In this document: positions 1 to 9,728 of the stretch, one piece after another | Position numbering within the stretch: position 1 is the first letter of the stretch | Layout of the letters: each line of letters begins with the position of its first letter | Source of the DNA: Novipirellula herctigrandis | GTDB lineage: Bacteria > Planctomycetota > Planctomycetia > Pirellulales > Pirellulaceae | NCBI GenBank assembly: GCA_007859835.1 | Contig: SJPJ01000001.1 | Location: 2,713,257-2,777,256, forward strand | Direction: 5' to 3' | Length of the DNA: 64,000 bases | The notes under the pieces: generated by a model | Database searches by the model: none | What the model was told of the DNA's origin: nothing | The model's input: only the letters and a program-made list of their open reading frames with translations | Position numbers and translations under genes: made by a program

Positions 1-1375
1 CGCCGTAGTCGCTGCCGTTATGGCTTGCCTTCGCTGAGGCGAGAAATGCGAGAATTTCGGCCCTCATTTGTTGCGCGATTTCGGGGTACTGAGCCAGGAT
101 ATTATTCGACTCAGCAACGTCTTTAGAAAGATCGAACAAACGATCGAGCGCATTATCGTCGGGGGACTCGATGATCAGCTTATATTTGCCTTTCACAAGA
201 CAGGCGTGCTTCTGGTAGCGAAACGGAATCGCGGTTCGATGCTCTTTCGAGTCACCGCACAGGATCGGCAGGATATTCTCGCCATCAAGTTTTCGCCCAT
301 CGGGAAGCGAGGCATCAGTCATCGCACGAACGGTGGGAAGGTAGTCCAGTACCGACATCGGGACATCAATGAACGAGCCAGGTTGGATCCGGCCTAGCCA
401 CAGTGCCAATGCCGGAACGCGCACGCCGCCATCGGTCACATCGCGTTTTCGTCCGGTAAACTCGCCTGCACTTCCGGCCCGTCGCGTTTTGGATCGGTCT
501 TTCGGAACGGCTCCTTCTGGGCCATTGTCGCTGCAGAAAAACAACGCGGTGTTGTCAGCCACACCTAGTTTTTCTAGCTCGGCACGCAAACGACCAACCT
601 GGTCATCCACCGCCGTAATGCAGCCGTAGTAATGTGCCGCTTCACCGTGACCTTCATACATCTTCAAGTACTCCGGCCCGGCCTGAATATTTTCGTGCGG
701 AGCATGGAACCAAACCACCGCTAGAAACGGAGTATCGCTGTGCGCGGCGTTTTGAATGAATGGGATCACCCGATCCATCAACACTCGCGAATCGCATCCT
801 AAAACATTTTCATGTGTGGGCACGCCGTTTTCATAATACGGGTTGTTTTTTGCTCGAGAACCAATCCCTGGGTCCCATGTACAAACAGCCGATTCGGTTA
901 CGAACGAAACGTCATAGTCGCGTTCCCACGGCGGAGCATAGTTCGCTTCCGGCCTACGTCCTTTTCCTTTGGATGAGATCACTTTATCCAGTGTTCCGAG
1001 ATGCCACTTTCCAAAATGGCCGGTGGTATAACCTTCCGCCTTGAGCATCCTAGCAACCGTATATTCCTCTTTTGGAAGATGCCCTTTATTGGCCGTCCAG
1101 ACACCCATTCGGAAGTAATGACGTCCGGTCAGGAAGGAGGCCCGTGTCGGCGAGCAGACGGGGCCAACCGAATAGAAATGGTTCAGGATCGCCCCCTCCT
1201 TGGCTATCGTATCCAAATGCGGCGTCTCGATAATCGCATTTCCGTTGAAACCAGTGTCGCCCCATCCCATATCGTCGCACATCATCAGGATGATATTCGG
1301 CCGGTCTTGCGAAACCGCTGAAGCCGCCATTGAGGCAACAACGAATCCCGCAATCAAAGCTGATTTGATATTCAT
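1..1375 (-). CDS. S1 sulfatase, C-terminus cut by window edge
   Basis: This is a secreted type I sulfatase that hydrolyses sulfate esters, here probably on a polysaccharide. The start is read as the ATG at 1375, giving a signal peptide of about 22 residues ending near ASAVSQ. The metal-binding pair is D34-D35 in MMCDDMGWGD. The formylglycine motif is CSPTR at C74, which must be oxidised by a maturase to be active. A GKWHLG segment lies at 122-127. The frame stays open to base 1, where the translation reads like the usual end of the catalytic domain, so only a short C-terminal piece is missing. The next gene upstream on the same strand is another sulfatase, 279 bp away. The family is certain; the substrate is not visible from sequence. 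Confidence 0.93.
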   Translation of the reverse strand, partial: MNIKSALIAGFVVASMAASAVSQDRPNIILMMCDDMGWGDTGFNGNAIIETPHLDTIAKEGAILNHFYSVGPVCSPTRASFLTGRHYFRMGVWTANKGHLPKEEYTVARMLKAEGYTTGHFGKWHLGTLDKVISSKGKGRRPEANYAPPWERDYDVSFVTESAVCTWDPGIGSRAKNNPYYENGVPTHENVLGCDSRVLMDRVIPFIQNAAHSDTPFLAVVWFHAPHENIQAGPEYLKMYEGHGEAAHYYGCITAVDDQVGRLRAELEKLGVADNTALFFCSDNGPEGAVPKDRSKTRRAGSAGEFTGRKRDVTDGGVRVPALALWLGRIQPGSFIDVPMSVLDYLPTVRAMTDASLPDGRKLDGENILPILCGDSKEHRTAIPFRYQKHACLVKGKYKLIIESPDDNALDRLFDLSKDVAESNNILAQYPEIAQQMRAEILAFLASAKASHNGSDYG

Positions 1376-1654
1376 GATTTGTCTATTCTCTTTCGGGGAT
1401 TCAGACCCGGTTATTTTTGCAAGCGGCTTCGAGTTTACATCCATTTTATTTCATCGACCTGTGTCGTCCGGATACACACGATAGTTCATTTAGGTCCAGG
1501 CAAGGTTTCGGTCGAAGACATTTCCATAGCATTTATTCTTGGGGGTGGTGATTAAAAAAACAATTGCGTGTCTTCTTTTTAGTTTCCAGCCGGTTCCATT
1601 GCCTCTGTGTACTCAGGACGTGCATTGCGAATTTGCGCCAGCACACAAACATGG

Positions 1655-3430
1655 CTATTTCTTCCGAACGTAGACGTAGTAGGCATTTGTCATCCGATTG
1701 CCGTCTTGGTCAAAAAAGGTTGCTTCAATGGTCGTTTTTCCTTTCGGAAGCGGAACTTCAAACAGCAGTGATTCGTCTGCATCGGCGACCTGCCGTTCTT
1801 CACAAAACTCCCCCACCCTTAGCGACACCGATGCAACAGGAAGTGGCGTGATGATTCCTTTTGTGAGTAACGTCTCTTTCGGACCACGCGTTGACCACGC
1901 ATCCACGGTCTTGGTCACTTCGGGAACACCTCGCAGCGGTGCCGTTGCCTCGACGGGCCAACGGCGCACCTCGAATTGATAAGTTCCTGCTTGGGCTGCC
2001 TCCAAATGCCAGACACCTTTCACTTCGTGACCTTCGGCAGCGTAACCGTGCGAATAGCCTTCACCATCTCGAAGCTCAGAAAAGCTCAACAGCAGTTCTG
2101 TGTCGTGAGGTGTTCCGGCGATCGGCGTCGGAAAACTGCGGTCGTCTGGGGTGACTCGTTCCCAGTAGTGGTCAAAGTCCTTGATTAATCGCTCGACTAC
2201 TTCCAGATGGTCTTTGGCGACATTCGTTTTCTGGCCTGGATCTTTTTGAATGTCATAAAGTTTGTTGTGCCCGAGAAGCCGCCACTGCTGAGTCATGATC
2301 GCATTGTAAACCCGGTTGTACTCAACTTGTCTTTGCTTCTCGACAACCAAGGTTCGAGCAGGCCAATTTCCAGTATCACCTCGGACCAGCGGCACTAGAC
2401 TACGCCCATCGAAATCGATCGGCTTCGGAAGTTTCATTCCACACAAATCCGCCAGTGTTGGCAGCAAGTCAATATGTGCCGTCAGCGTCGGGATATCGCG
2501 TGGAGCGCCAAGTTCACCCGCGGGCCAATGAATGAAACAGGGGACTCGGTGACCGCCCTCATTGGTGCTACCTTTGCCGCCTGACATGCCGGCGTTGAAC
2601 GATTCCCTTCCGTGCGAGCTTCCGTTATCCGTCATGAAGATCAGGATCGTATTCTCTGCTAGGCCCGCATCCTTGAGCACCTGTCGAAGCTGACCAAGAT
2701 TCCAGTCAACCCGCTCAATCGACGCAAAGAAGGCTGCCAATTCCTTTTCAACTCCCTGCTCCATATAGTATTTGTGGAATTCGGCATTGGGGAACGTATA
2801 AGGTTTATGGGGCACATACGTCGGCAGGTAGATGAAGAACGGATTATCACCTTCGTGGTTTTCCAAGAAGTCTTTCGCAGCGTTGAAGAACGTATCGGGA
2901 TTGAATCCTTCGCGGTATTCGCGCTCGCCGTTATGCCAATACGTATCATTGACGCGGTCATTCCAGAAATAGCAATCACTCGTATTGGTACCTCCGTCGC
3001 CCAGGCCTAACCACTCGTCAAAGCCACGATCCATTGGGCGGTAGGGGTAGTTTGCCCCAAGATGCCACTTTCCAAAGATGGCCGTATCGTAACCGTTATG
3101 TTTAAAGATGTCGGCCATCGTGGTTTCAGAAGCTCGCAGGTGATTGCCGCCTCGAACGGTATGCCACACCCGAGCGCGATGCGCGTACTTACCCGTCATC
3201 AGCGCGGCGCGTGTCGGCGCACACGTCGGGTCCACATGAAAGTCGGTTAGCCGGATCGATTGACGAAACAGTTCATCAATGCATGGCGTACGGATAATGG
3301 GATTGCCATGGGCTGCCACGTCGCCATAGCCCAGGTCGTCGGTCATCACGAGAATCACATTCGGTGGCTTTGCCGCCATTGCCGCATCACAAACCACCAT
3401 GGATACCATCAATAGGAAAACCGTTCTCAT
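1655..3430 (-). CDS. S1 sulfatase with C-terminal beta domain
   Basis: Secreted arylsulfatase-type protein of 591 residues. The start is set at the ATG at 3430 because it opens a clean signal peptide (MRTVFLLMVSMVVCDAAMAA) and sits 4 bp after the stop of the preceding gene; the longer open frame would run into that gene. D31-D32 and CAPTR at C70 are the metal and formylglycine sites, followed by GKWHLG. After the catalytic domain there is an extra stretch of about 130 residues, rich in beta-prone sequence, that is not needed for catalysis and resembles a binding or sandwich domain. It is the last gene of a tight three-sulfatase run (4937-6310, 3435-4940, 1655-3430), so the three are probably co-transcribed and act on one oligosaccharide. 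Confidence 0.93.
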   Translation of the reverse strand: MRTVFLLMVSMVVCDAAMAAKPPNVILVMTDDLGYGDVAAHGNPIIRTPCIDELFRQSIRLTDFHVDPTCAPTRAALMTGKYAHRARVWHTVRGGNHLRASETTMADIFKHNGYDTAIFGKWHLGANYPYRPMDRGFDEWLGLGDGGTNTSDCYFWNDRVNDTYWHNGEREYREGFNPDTFFNAAKDFLENHEGDNPFFIYLPTYVPHKPYTFPNAEFHKYYMEQGVEKELAAFFASIERVDWNLGQLRQVLKDAGLAENTILIFMTDNGSSHGRESFNAGMSGGKGSTNEGGHRVPCFIHWPAGELGAPRDIPTLTAHIDLLPTLADLCGMKLPKPIDFDGRSLVPLVRGDTGNWPARTLVVEKQRQVEYNRVYNAIMTQQWRLLGHNKLYDIQKDPGQKTNVAKDHLEVVERLIKDFDHYWERVTPDDRSFPTPIAGTPHDTELLLSFSELRDGEGYSHGYAAEGHEVKGVWHLEAAQAGTYQFEVRRWPVEATAPLRGVPEVTKTVDAWSTRGPKETLLTKGIITPLPVASVSLRVGEFCEERQVADADESLLFEVPLPKGKTTIEATFFDQDGNRMTNAYYVYVRKK

Positions 3431-3434
3431 CGTC

Positions 3435-4940
3435 TCATTTCTTACTCTGATTAGAATTTTTTGCCGGACGTTTTTTGGAAACATCTTTCTTGAATAGGCC
3501 CGCTCGATAACCAGCTTCGATGCGTTTTTCCGCAATCCGTTTCCGCAACGCATCTACGACGTTTGCGTACTTGGGATCCGCCGCCAAGTTTGTGAATTCA
3601 CCCGGATCATTTTTCAAGTCGTACAGCTCAAAGCCCGCGTCTCCAAAGCCCCACTGTGTAAATCGCCAGTTTTCGTTGCGCAACGATTCGCCGCCGCTGC
3701 GACTGATAGTAAACGCTTCGTTTTTTTGCCAATGCGGCGACGCAGGATCGTCAAGCAACGGCATCATGCTCGTTCCTTGAAGGGAATCGGGGCCCGGTAA
3801 ACCGGCCAACTCAGCAAGAGTCGGATAGAGGTCAATCAGCTCGGTAACCTTAGTCGTCTCTGATCCATGCCGATTGTCTTTCCAAGGAACGCTTACAATG
3901 AAAGGAACTTGCGTTGCTTCCTCGAACAGATGCTGTTTTTGGAACTTATTGTGATGCCCAAGTAGGTAACCATGGTCACTGGTAAAGACAACGATCGTAT
4001 TATCCGCGAGCCCACGTTCTTCGAGCGCGCCGAGCACTCGCCCCACCTGCGCATCCATATAGGAAATACTGGAATAGTATGCCTGCAACAGCCCTTTGTG
4101 GAGTTGTGGAGTGACGCCGTAGGTTTTGCTGTTTTCCTTGTAATCGCGAATAATCGTCGGAACATCGTCCAAGTCATCCTCTGAAACCAGCGGCGCAACC
4201 ATCTCATCACGATGATAGAGTTTGAAGTATTTAGCCGGCGCAACAAGCGGGACATGGGGCCGTACAAAACCGACTGCCAGGAAGAACGGGCGGTCTTTCA
4301 GTTTATCCAAAAGCTCGATGGCTCGATCCGCCGCCATACCATCGGCGTGGTCGGAATCACCGCCTTCAGCAACCACACCGCGGAACGCCTGCGTTCCCTT
4401 GTCTTTTGGCGACCAGTTAGTTAGCTCGCCCGGAGCATTATGCTCGAGTGCCTGGACATTGATTGCTTCATCCCATGACATGGGATCGTCATGGCTTGTT
4501 GTCCCATCCACGATATCCATGGGAATTCGCATGTGATAAATCTTACTCACGCGGGCTGCGTAATAACCATGATTGCGGAACAATTGCGACATCGTTACTA
4601 CATTTGGCATATTGCCGCGAAGCGTTCCTGCGTTGCCCAACGTTCGTGTCGTGTAGGGATACTGCCCCGACATGATCGATGCGCGCGACGCACCACAAAC
4701 CGGGTATTGGCAGTGCATATTCGCAAATCGAACACCTCGCGCGGCGAGTTTATCGAGGTTGGGCGTCTTACATTGCGGATGACCGAACCCGCTCAGCGAC
4801 GTGTTCAGGTCGTCCGATATGATGAAAAGGACGTTTGGTTTGGACGGGCGTTCCACATGCAGCCTATCTTCACCCGTCACGACCGTGCCGCTGAGGAAGA
4901 ACAGACTGCAAACGATTGTACTTAGCGTAAATGATTTCAC
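3435..4940 (-). CDS. Iduronate-2-sulfatase-like S1 sulfatase
   Basis: Secreted sulfatase of 501 residues with a signal peptide in the first 23. The formylglycine site is CGASR at C82, with Ala in the third position instead of the commoner Pro, in the context YPVCGASRASIMSG. This arrangement, together with DDLNTSLSGFG at the metal site and SKIYH in place of GKWH, is typical of the iduronate-2-sulfatase-like branch (SulfAtlas S1_7 in my judgement). That branch includes marine enzymes acting on carrageenan, besides enzymes for glycosaminoglycans. The start ATG overlaps the stop of the upstream sulfatase by 4 bases, and the downstream sulfatase begins 4 bp after its stop. The basic tail KKDVSKKRPAKNSNQSKK is unusual for an exported enzyme. 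Confidence 0.92.
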   Translation of the reverse strand: MKSFTLSTIVCSLFFLSGTVVTGEDRLHVERPSKPNVLFIISDDLNTSLSGFGHPQCKTPNLDKLAARGVRFANMHCQYPVCGASRASIMSGQYPYTTRTLGNAGTLRGNMPNVVTMSQLFRNHGYYAARVSKIYHMRIPMDIVDGTTSHDDPMSWDEAINVQALEHNAPGELTNWSPKDKGTQAFRGVVAEGGDSDHADGMAADRAIELLDKLKDRPFFLAVGFVRPHVPLVAPAKYFKLYHRDEMVAPLVSEDDLDDVPTIIRDYKENSKTYGVTPQLHKGLLQAYYSSISYMDAQVGRVLGALEERGLADNTIVVFTSDHGYLLGHHNKFQKQHLFEEATQVPFIVSVPWKDNRHGSETTKVTELIDLYPTLAELAGLPGPDSLQGTSMMPLLDDPASPHWQKNEAFTISRSGGESLRNENWRFTQWGFGDAGFELYDLKNDPGEFTNLAADPKYANVVDALRKRIAEKRIEAGYRAGLFKKDVSKKRPAKNSNQSKK

Positions 4941-6310
4941 GGTTGCCTCTTCTTCTTTCGATTAAGCTTTTCTTTCACGGGTTCATCCACCACGACCTTC
5001 GCAACAAAATCAGTCAGCAGCGATTTCAAACGATCAGCCAATTCCGGCATCTCGCCCGATAGATCCTGTTCTTCTTTGTAATCCAATTCAACATTAAAAA
5101 GCTGGCTGGATTTGATTTTGCCTTGCGGATTCACTTTGGCAAACAGTTTGAATTCCCCCTGCCGTGCAGCAGACATGCCTCTGTTCGGGCGGTGAAATAT
5201 CAACGCATCCAATGGACGGTCTACCGCCGCCACTTTCGGATTCGCAAATAACGAGGCAATGTTCCCGCCGTCGATTTCGTTGCCGAGCGTGTCCTTGCCG
5301 CCGGCCAGTGCATAGAAGGTTGGCAGCAGGTCATAGCCGACAACCGGAACTCGACAGATAGATCCCGGCTGAATCGACGGACCACGCACCATGAACGGCA
5401 CGCGGATGCCACCTTCCAGCAGAGAATGCTTTGCGCCCGACAAAGGAGCATTCGGGGGAAGGCTCTTACTGTTTCCTCCGGGCACCGTTCCACGCCCGCC
5501 GTTGTCACTCATGAAAACGACATAAGTGTTCTCGGAGACGCCGAGCTCATCCAATGCGTTTAATAAGTTGCCAATCCCTGCATCCAACTCTTCTAGCATG
5601 CCCGCCCAGCCATGCGGATAAGCGCGGTCAGGCGCGCCTTTCTGCTGGTATTTTTTGAGCGTGGCCTCCAGCAGTTCAATTCGCAAATGGACCGCATAGT
5701 AGCTAACTTGGGCATAAAAGGGCTGCCCTGCGTCAACCTGTTCGGTCATGAACTGAACCGCTCGATCGGTTACTGAACCTGTCCGCTTGGGATCCTCTGC
5801 AATGTGGAACGGTTGCATTTTATCTTCCATTCCGCCAGTGACGTTTCCGGTGTGTCCATCGCTGACGTCATAGCCACACTCTTCGGGCGAGGAGATCATC
5901 AGTTCGCCCCACTTGCCGAAATGGGCACATCGATAGGCTGGGTTTGCCAGCTTCATCGCCTTCGGAATCGTCATGTGGTCTGATGGCACCCAACTGCTTT
6001 TAAACTCGGTGCCACTACGTGCTGCACTGGATCCACAGAGGATACTGCGACGTGTTGGCGTACAGAGTGGCGCGGGAGAATATCCGCTGGTAAAACGCAT
6101 ACCCTCGGCGGCAATGCGATCCATGTTCGGCGTCCAGAGGTAGTCGGAATACGAGTCGGAAACATCCGGACGCATGGCCCCTGAGCGTTGGCTCCATCCC
6201 TGGTCATCCGTCAGGATCAGTACGATATTGGGACTCGCATCCGCCAATGCCGTTGAGGCCAAGGGCATGCAGCACGCAAGAATAAACATTCGCATCAATT
6301 TGGTCTTCAT
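4937..6310 (-). CDS. S1 sulfatase, first of a three-gene run
   Basis: Secreted sulfatase of 457 residues. The signal peptide ends near residue 24 (STALADA). D35-D36 lie in LILTDDQGWS, and the formylglycine site is CTPTR at C83. The usual GKWHLG reads GKWGELM, so the sulfate-contacting His of that segment is absent or supplied elsewhere; other S1 branches also show this change. The C-terminus is strongly basic (KEKLNRKKKRQP). Its 3' end overlaps the next sulfatase by 4 bases, which points to translational coupling. Upstream lies about 195 bp of non-coding DNA and then the remains of a GH95 fucosidase gene. Confidence 0.92.
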   Translation of the reverse strand: MKTKLMRMFILACCMPLASTALADASPNIVLILTDDQGWSQRSGAMRPDVSDSYSDYLWTPNMDRIAAEGMRFTSGYSPAPLCTPTRRSILCGSSAARSGTEFKSSWVPSDHMTIPKAMKLANPAYRCAHFGKWGELMISSPEECGYDVSDGHTGNVTGGMEDKMQPFHIAEDPKRTGSVTDRAVQFMTEQVDAGQPFYAQVSYYAVHLRIELLEATLKKYQQKGAPDRAYPHGWAGMLEELDAGIGNLLNALDELGVSENTYVVFMSDNGGRGTVPGGNSKSLPPNAPLSGAKHSLLEGGIRVPFMVRGPSIQPGSICRVPVVGYDLLPTFYALAGGKDTLGNEIDGGNIASLFANPKVAAVDRPLDALIFHRPNRGMSAARQGEFKLFAKVNPQGKIKSSQLFNVELDYKEEQDLSGEMPELADRLKSLLTDFVAKVVVDEPVKEKLNRKKKRQP

Positions 6311-6505
6311 CTATCCTCTTTCTTAGACGTATATATTCGATCAACATTATCTTTTCTGGACGCTTGATTCCTTTTCGCCGCCAAGCTTTTTACTCTTCGT
6401 GAATGGGCCTATCCCAAAGTGCGTTGAAGTGGTCGCCTTTCGTAAAACCAGTTCCCTCGTCTACCACTCCGATAAACGAAATAATTCAGGTACGCTCCCA
6501 TCGAA

Positions 6506-7173
6506 TCAAATTCGCTTTAGTAACGAGTCGATTCGATACTCCTGACCGGAGACCGTTTCGAACTCAATCAATACCTTTCCGTATTTCAGTTTGCACGGAC
6601 TGCCATTGATCGACTTGATTGTAGCAGTTTTCATCTGCCCATTCGCCCATTCGATGTCAACCGCAACGCCACCTCGTGCTCGCAAGCCTTTCACGCTGCC
6701 ATCGGGCAAGGCTGTCGGCAGAGCGGGCAACAGAGGGATGGATCTAGCATGACTCTGTGCCAGCATCTCTGCGATCGCTGAGGTGGAACCAAAGTTGACG
6801 TCCGTTTCGAACATTTTTCGTTCACGCCCACGCTCGCCGACGGCGAACAGATTAGGCCAAGAACTGTTACACAAAATGTGACGTAAGTGCTTGTAGGCCG
6901 CATCAACGTCGACCAGACATGTGTAGCTGCACATCACTCACGCAGCGCACCCTGGTATTCCGGTGAAGCAGTCGCACCGCGTTTAACACGACAATCACGC
7001 GATTTGCGAGCAGCCTCAAACAACGTTGGTGTGTTTTCGGCGATCCGATTTCCCGGGCAAAGGCCCAAGGATGAGACGTGTGTCGATGCAAAGCGTTGCT
7101 CGAAAACAGTAAAGCAAACGAGAGCATGGTCCAAACAGCACGCTGCGGACTCTCTCTCATGACACGCTTTCAT
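6506..7173 (-). pseudogene. Decayed GH95 alpha-L-fucosidase fragment
   Basis: The last 140 or so codons (6506-6937) still read like the C-terminus of a GH95 alpha-L-fucosidase/L-galactosidase: FETDVNFGSTSAIAEML, then LLPALPTALPDGSVKGLRAR and a final beta domain. Another frame at about 6990-7110 holds the preceding family segment: LCPGNRIAENTPTLFEAARK, which matches the usual HxSHLxGLxPGxxI...TPxLxxAARK stretch. The two pieces are in different frames, and the remaining several hundred residues expected upstream are gone. The gene is therefore broken by at least one frameshift and a large 5' deletion. It suggests that the locus once handled alpha-L-fucosyl or L-galactosyl units. The family assignment comes from motif recognition by eye. 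Confidence 0.75.
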
Positions 7174-7422
7174 ACAAAATTGAGATGCAAAGGCGTTCCC
7201 GGTCCTTCGTCACACCGATGAGGGACAATTTTTTTTCTCGTCCGAGATCCCTCGGTCGATTCCCCTCTTTTTGAAAGCCAGCATGCAAGTAGCCGCCCCT
7301 GCACCTAGCATTCATGAACACTTGGCACGAACCTTTTCATCGCTCTAAATTGCATCGTGGAAACGAACAAAATCTTCATCGAGACACGTCGGAGTGATTG
7401 GTCCATTGGGAGTCCTATTCAC

Positions 7423-7977
7423 TCAACATTCGTTCGTTTTTTGTTGCTTGAGACAATCCAACAACATGCGTCGCAAAGCATTGACCTTGGTGTACAGACG
7501 GCGGGCCTTCTGACCGGTCTCATTGGCGATTCGAGTCACGGAGTCGCCCGGCTCGTAAACACTCAATATCAGTCGCCTCGAATCGTCGTTCATCTTATCA
7601 AGGCAATTGTCAATCGACTGTCGCTCCGCATTTTGTTCATCGAATCGATCCAATGCAGTCGTCGCGAGTTGGTGCAAAACGCTTTCGCGGAATACCAATC
7701 GATCCCGAGCCCGATCCCGTTGGTGGCTGAGCACTTTATAGCGAGCGATCACACAAGCCCAGCGGATGAATTCATCAGGTTCTTTTTCAACATCATCCTC
7801 ATCCCCTTCAAAATCTGCAAACTTCCTCCAACATTCCAACGCGACATCTTGAACCACATCATCAACGCCATCGCGCGACGGTAATAGCGAACGCACGAAA
7901 CGCCGGATCGAATGGTCATTGCGTGCCAGCAAAACAACAAAACGGCTATAGCGAGCTTCTTGTGATGATTGATTCAT
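7423..7977 (-). CDS. ECF sigma factor, no partner beside it
   Basis: Sigma-70 family ECF protein of 184 residues that would redirect RNA polymerase to a small regulon. Region 2 is visible as RSLLPSRDGVDDVVQDVALECW followed by FIRWACVIARYKVLSHQRD, and region 4 as a C-terminal helix-turn-helix (SVTRIANETGQKARRLYTKV). Its wording matches the planctomycete/verrucomicrobial ECF group that normally works with FecR-like proteins. I start it at 7977, because GGAGGGAG lies just upstream of MNQSSQEARYS; the ATG seven codons further up has no such site. No anti-sigma gene adjoins it. It stands between the GH95 remnant and a sulfatase, so it may control part of this locus. Confidence 0.88.
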   Translation of the reverse strand: MNQSSQEARYSRFVVLLARNDHSIRRFVRSLLPSRDGVDDVVQDVALECWRKFADFEGDEDDVEKEPDEFIRWACVIARYKVLSHQRDRARDRLVFRESVLHQLATTALDRFDEQNAERQSIDNCLDKMNDDSRRLILSVYEPGDSVTRIANETGQKARRLYTKVNALRRMLLDCLKQQKTNEC

Positions 7978-8198
7978 ATAGCTCCCTCCGTTCCACAAAA
8001 CGATTCTGCAAGAAGACTGATTTTACCTTGGCATTCATTCCGAAGCGACAAAGGCCTCGACAAACATTGGAAACACTGAAAATTCGCTAAAGAAAGACTG
8101 CCATCGGCGTCTGCTGAAACGTTGTCTTTACCGTCACCACAAAAATCGACAGCACGTTGGTCACAGGGCGCAGCGTCAATGAACATGTCCCCTTTCCA

Positions 8199-9728
8199 CT
8201 AATTTAAATCCGGGCGTTCAGAGTCAAGTTCGCTCAGGAGGATGGCCTTCAAGGCAGCCACTTTTTCCGGATATTGCATGGCGAGATTGTGACGCTCTTC
8301 GTTATCGTCATTGATGTTGTAAAGCTGGAATTCGTCTTTCGCGCGGTTCATTTCAACCAATTTCCAACCATCGCGGGAAATCAACGCCGTCGACCCCATC
8401 ACGCGGTTGTGATTATTGACGATCACATATTCATGCGTTTGCGTCTGAGGTTGCCCAAGCAGCGTCGGCAGGTAAGAGATACTATCTTTGCCAATTGGAA
8501 CCTCCGCTCCGCCGATATCAGCCAATGTCGCCATGAAATCGTAGTGGGCACTTAGTAAATCCGTTTCGGTACCTGGTGCGATACGCCCGGGCCAACGCAC
8601 GATCAATGGACACTGCATTCCGCCCTGATAGCCCGAGCGTTTCAACCCAGCACGACCGCCTGCGCCATTGAACACGTCGCCGCACTCGGAGGTGCGCCAT
8701 TTTTTGTCGTCCAGATTGGCTTTTTCACCACTCGGCAAAATTTGTTTCTTGTAGCTCGGTTTCGGCCCGTAATACAACTCATGACCGTTGTCTGAACTGA
8801 ACAGCACGACGGTATTCTCGTCGAGGCCCTGTGTTTTTAGCTCAGTCATAATCAGCCCCACATGATCGTCCAACATCTTAATCATCGAAGCATACTTCTT
8901 CTCCGCCAAACTCATTGTCGGATGCTCCGCGAAATCCGGATGCAGGCTTGGAATAGCCACGGGTCCATGAGGCAACTGAGTCGGATGATACAAGAAGAAA
9001 CGTTCGTCCTTATGATCACGAATGTATTTCAGGATGCCTTCAATAAAGACGTTTTGCGAATAGGTTGCCCCGCCGTATCCGATCGGTTCATTGCCGATCT
9101 CACTGGTCTTGCCACAATTGGCCATGTGGTTCCCTTCCAACTCAAACCGCTCGCCGTTGCGCCACAGATAAGGCGGATAGAAACCATGGCAGCGAGCGTG
9201 GTCGAAATACCCCTCGTAGAAATCCCAACCGAATCGTTTCACCCGTTCATGCCATGTCAGGAATCCGCGATCGAGTTTGCCAAACTGCGAGGTTTTGTAG
9301 CCAGCCGCCTGAGCCACTTGGCCGAGAAAAACCTCCTCAGGTGCAATCGGATTGGCATTCGCTTTTAACTGAACCAATCTATCTTGATACTCCGCCTCCG
9401 TGATTCGGCCATCATCTCGTTGGATTGGCAAACCAGCCCTGGTATGCGCCCAACCTCCTCTTCGCCCATCGTGCATTCCCGACAGCAACGTCCAACGCGA
9501 TGGCGCACAAAAAACGGCCCCATAATAGTTATTGAACTTGATACCGTCTGCGGCTAACTGGTCAATATTCGGCGTCGTCACCACTTGTTGTCCATAGCAA
9601 CCAAGCATCCCAGGCCCGAGGTCATCGGCAAAAATCAGAACCACGTTGGGAAGAGGATTGGTTTGCGCCGTTGCATTCCATGTACTTCCAACCACTACCA
9701 GCAAGAGCACGAAAATCCGCAATGTCAT
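8199..9728 (-). CDS. S1 sulfatase
   Basis: Secreted sulfatase of 509 residues with a signal peptide in the first 21 (MTLRIFVLLLVVVGSTWNATA). D35-D36 lie in LIFADDLGPGMLG and the formylglycine site is CAPSR at C74, in the context FCAPSRWTLLSG. A histidine-rich GMHDGRRGGWAHTRAG stretch follows soon after, and the GKWHLG segment is replaced by SQFGKLDRGF. A later SSDNGHELYYGPKPSYKK segment carries the conserved Asp-Asn. It stands alone, with 221 bp to the ECF sigma gene downstream and a long repeat-bearing gap upstream. The family is clear and the substrate is unknown. Confidence 0.92.
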   Translation of the reverse strand: MTLRIFVLLLVVVGSTWNATAQTNPLPNVVLIFADDLGPGMLGCYGQQVVTTPNIDQLAADGIKFNNYYGAVFCAPSRWTLLSGMHDGRRGGWAHTRAGLPIQRDDGRITEAEYQDRLVQLKANANPIAPEEVFLGQVAQAAGYKTSQFGKLDRGFLTWHERVKRFGWDFYEGYFDHARCHGFYPPYLWRNGERFELEGNHMANCGKTSEIGNEPIGYGGATYSQNVFIEGILKYIRDHKDERFFLYHPTQLPHGPVAIPSLHPDFAEHPTMSLAEKKYASMIKMLDDHVGLIMTELKTQGLDENTVVLFSSDNGHELYYGPKPSYKKQILPSGEKANLDDKKWRTSECGDVFNGAGGRAGLKRSGYQGGMQCPLIVRWPGRIAPGTETDLLSAHYDFMATLADIGGAEVPIGKDSISYLPTLLGQPQTQTHEYVIVNNHNRVMGSTALISRDGWKLVEMNRAKDEFQLYNINDDNEERHNLAMQYPEKVAALKAILLSELDSERPDLN

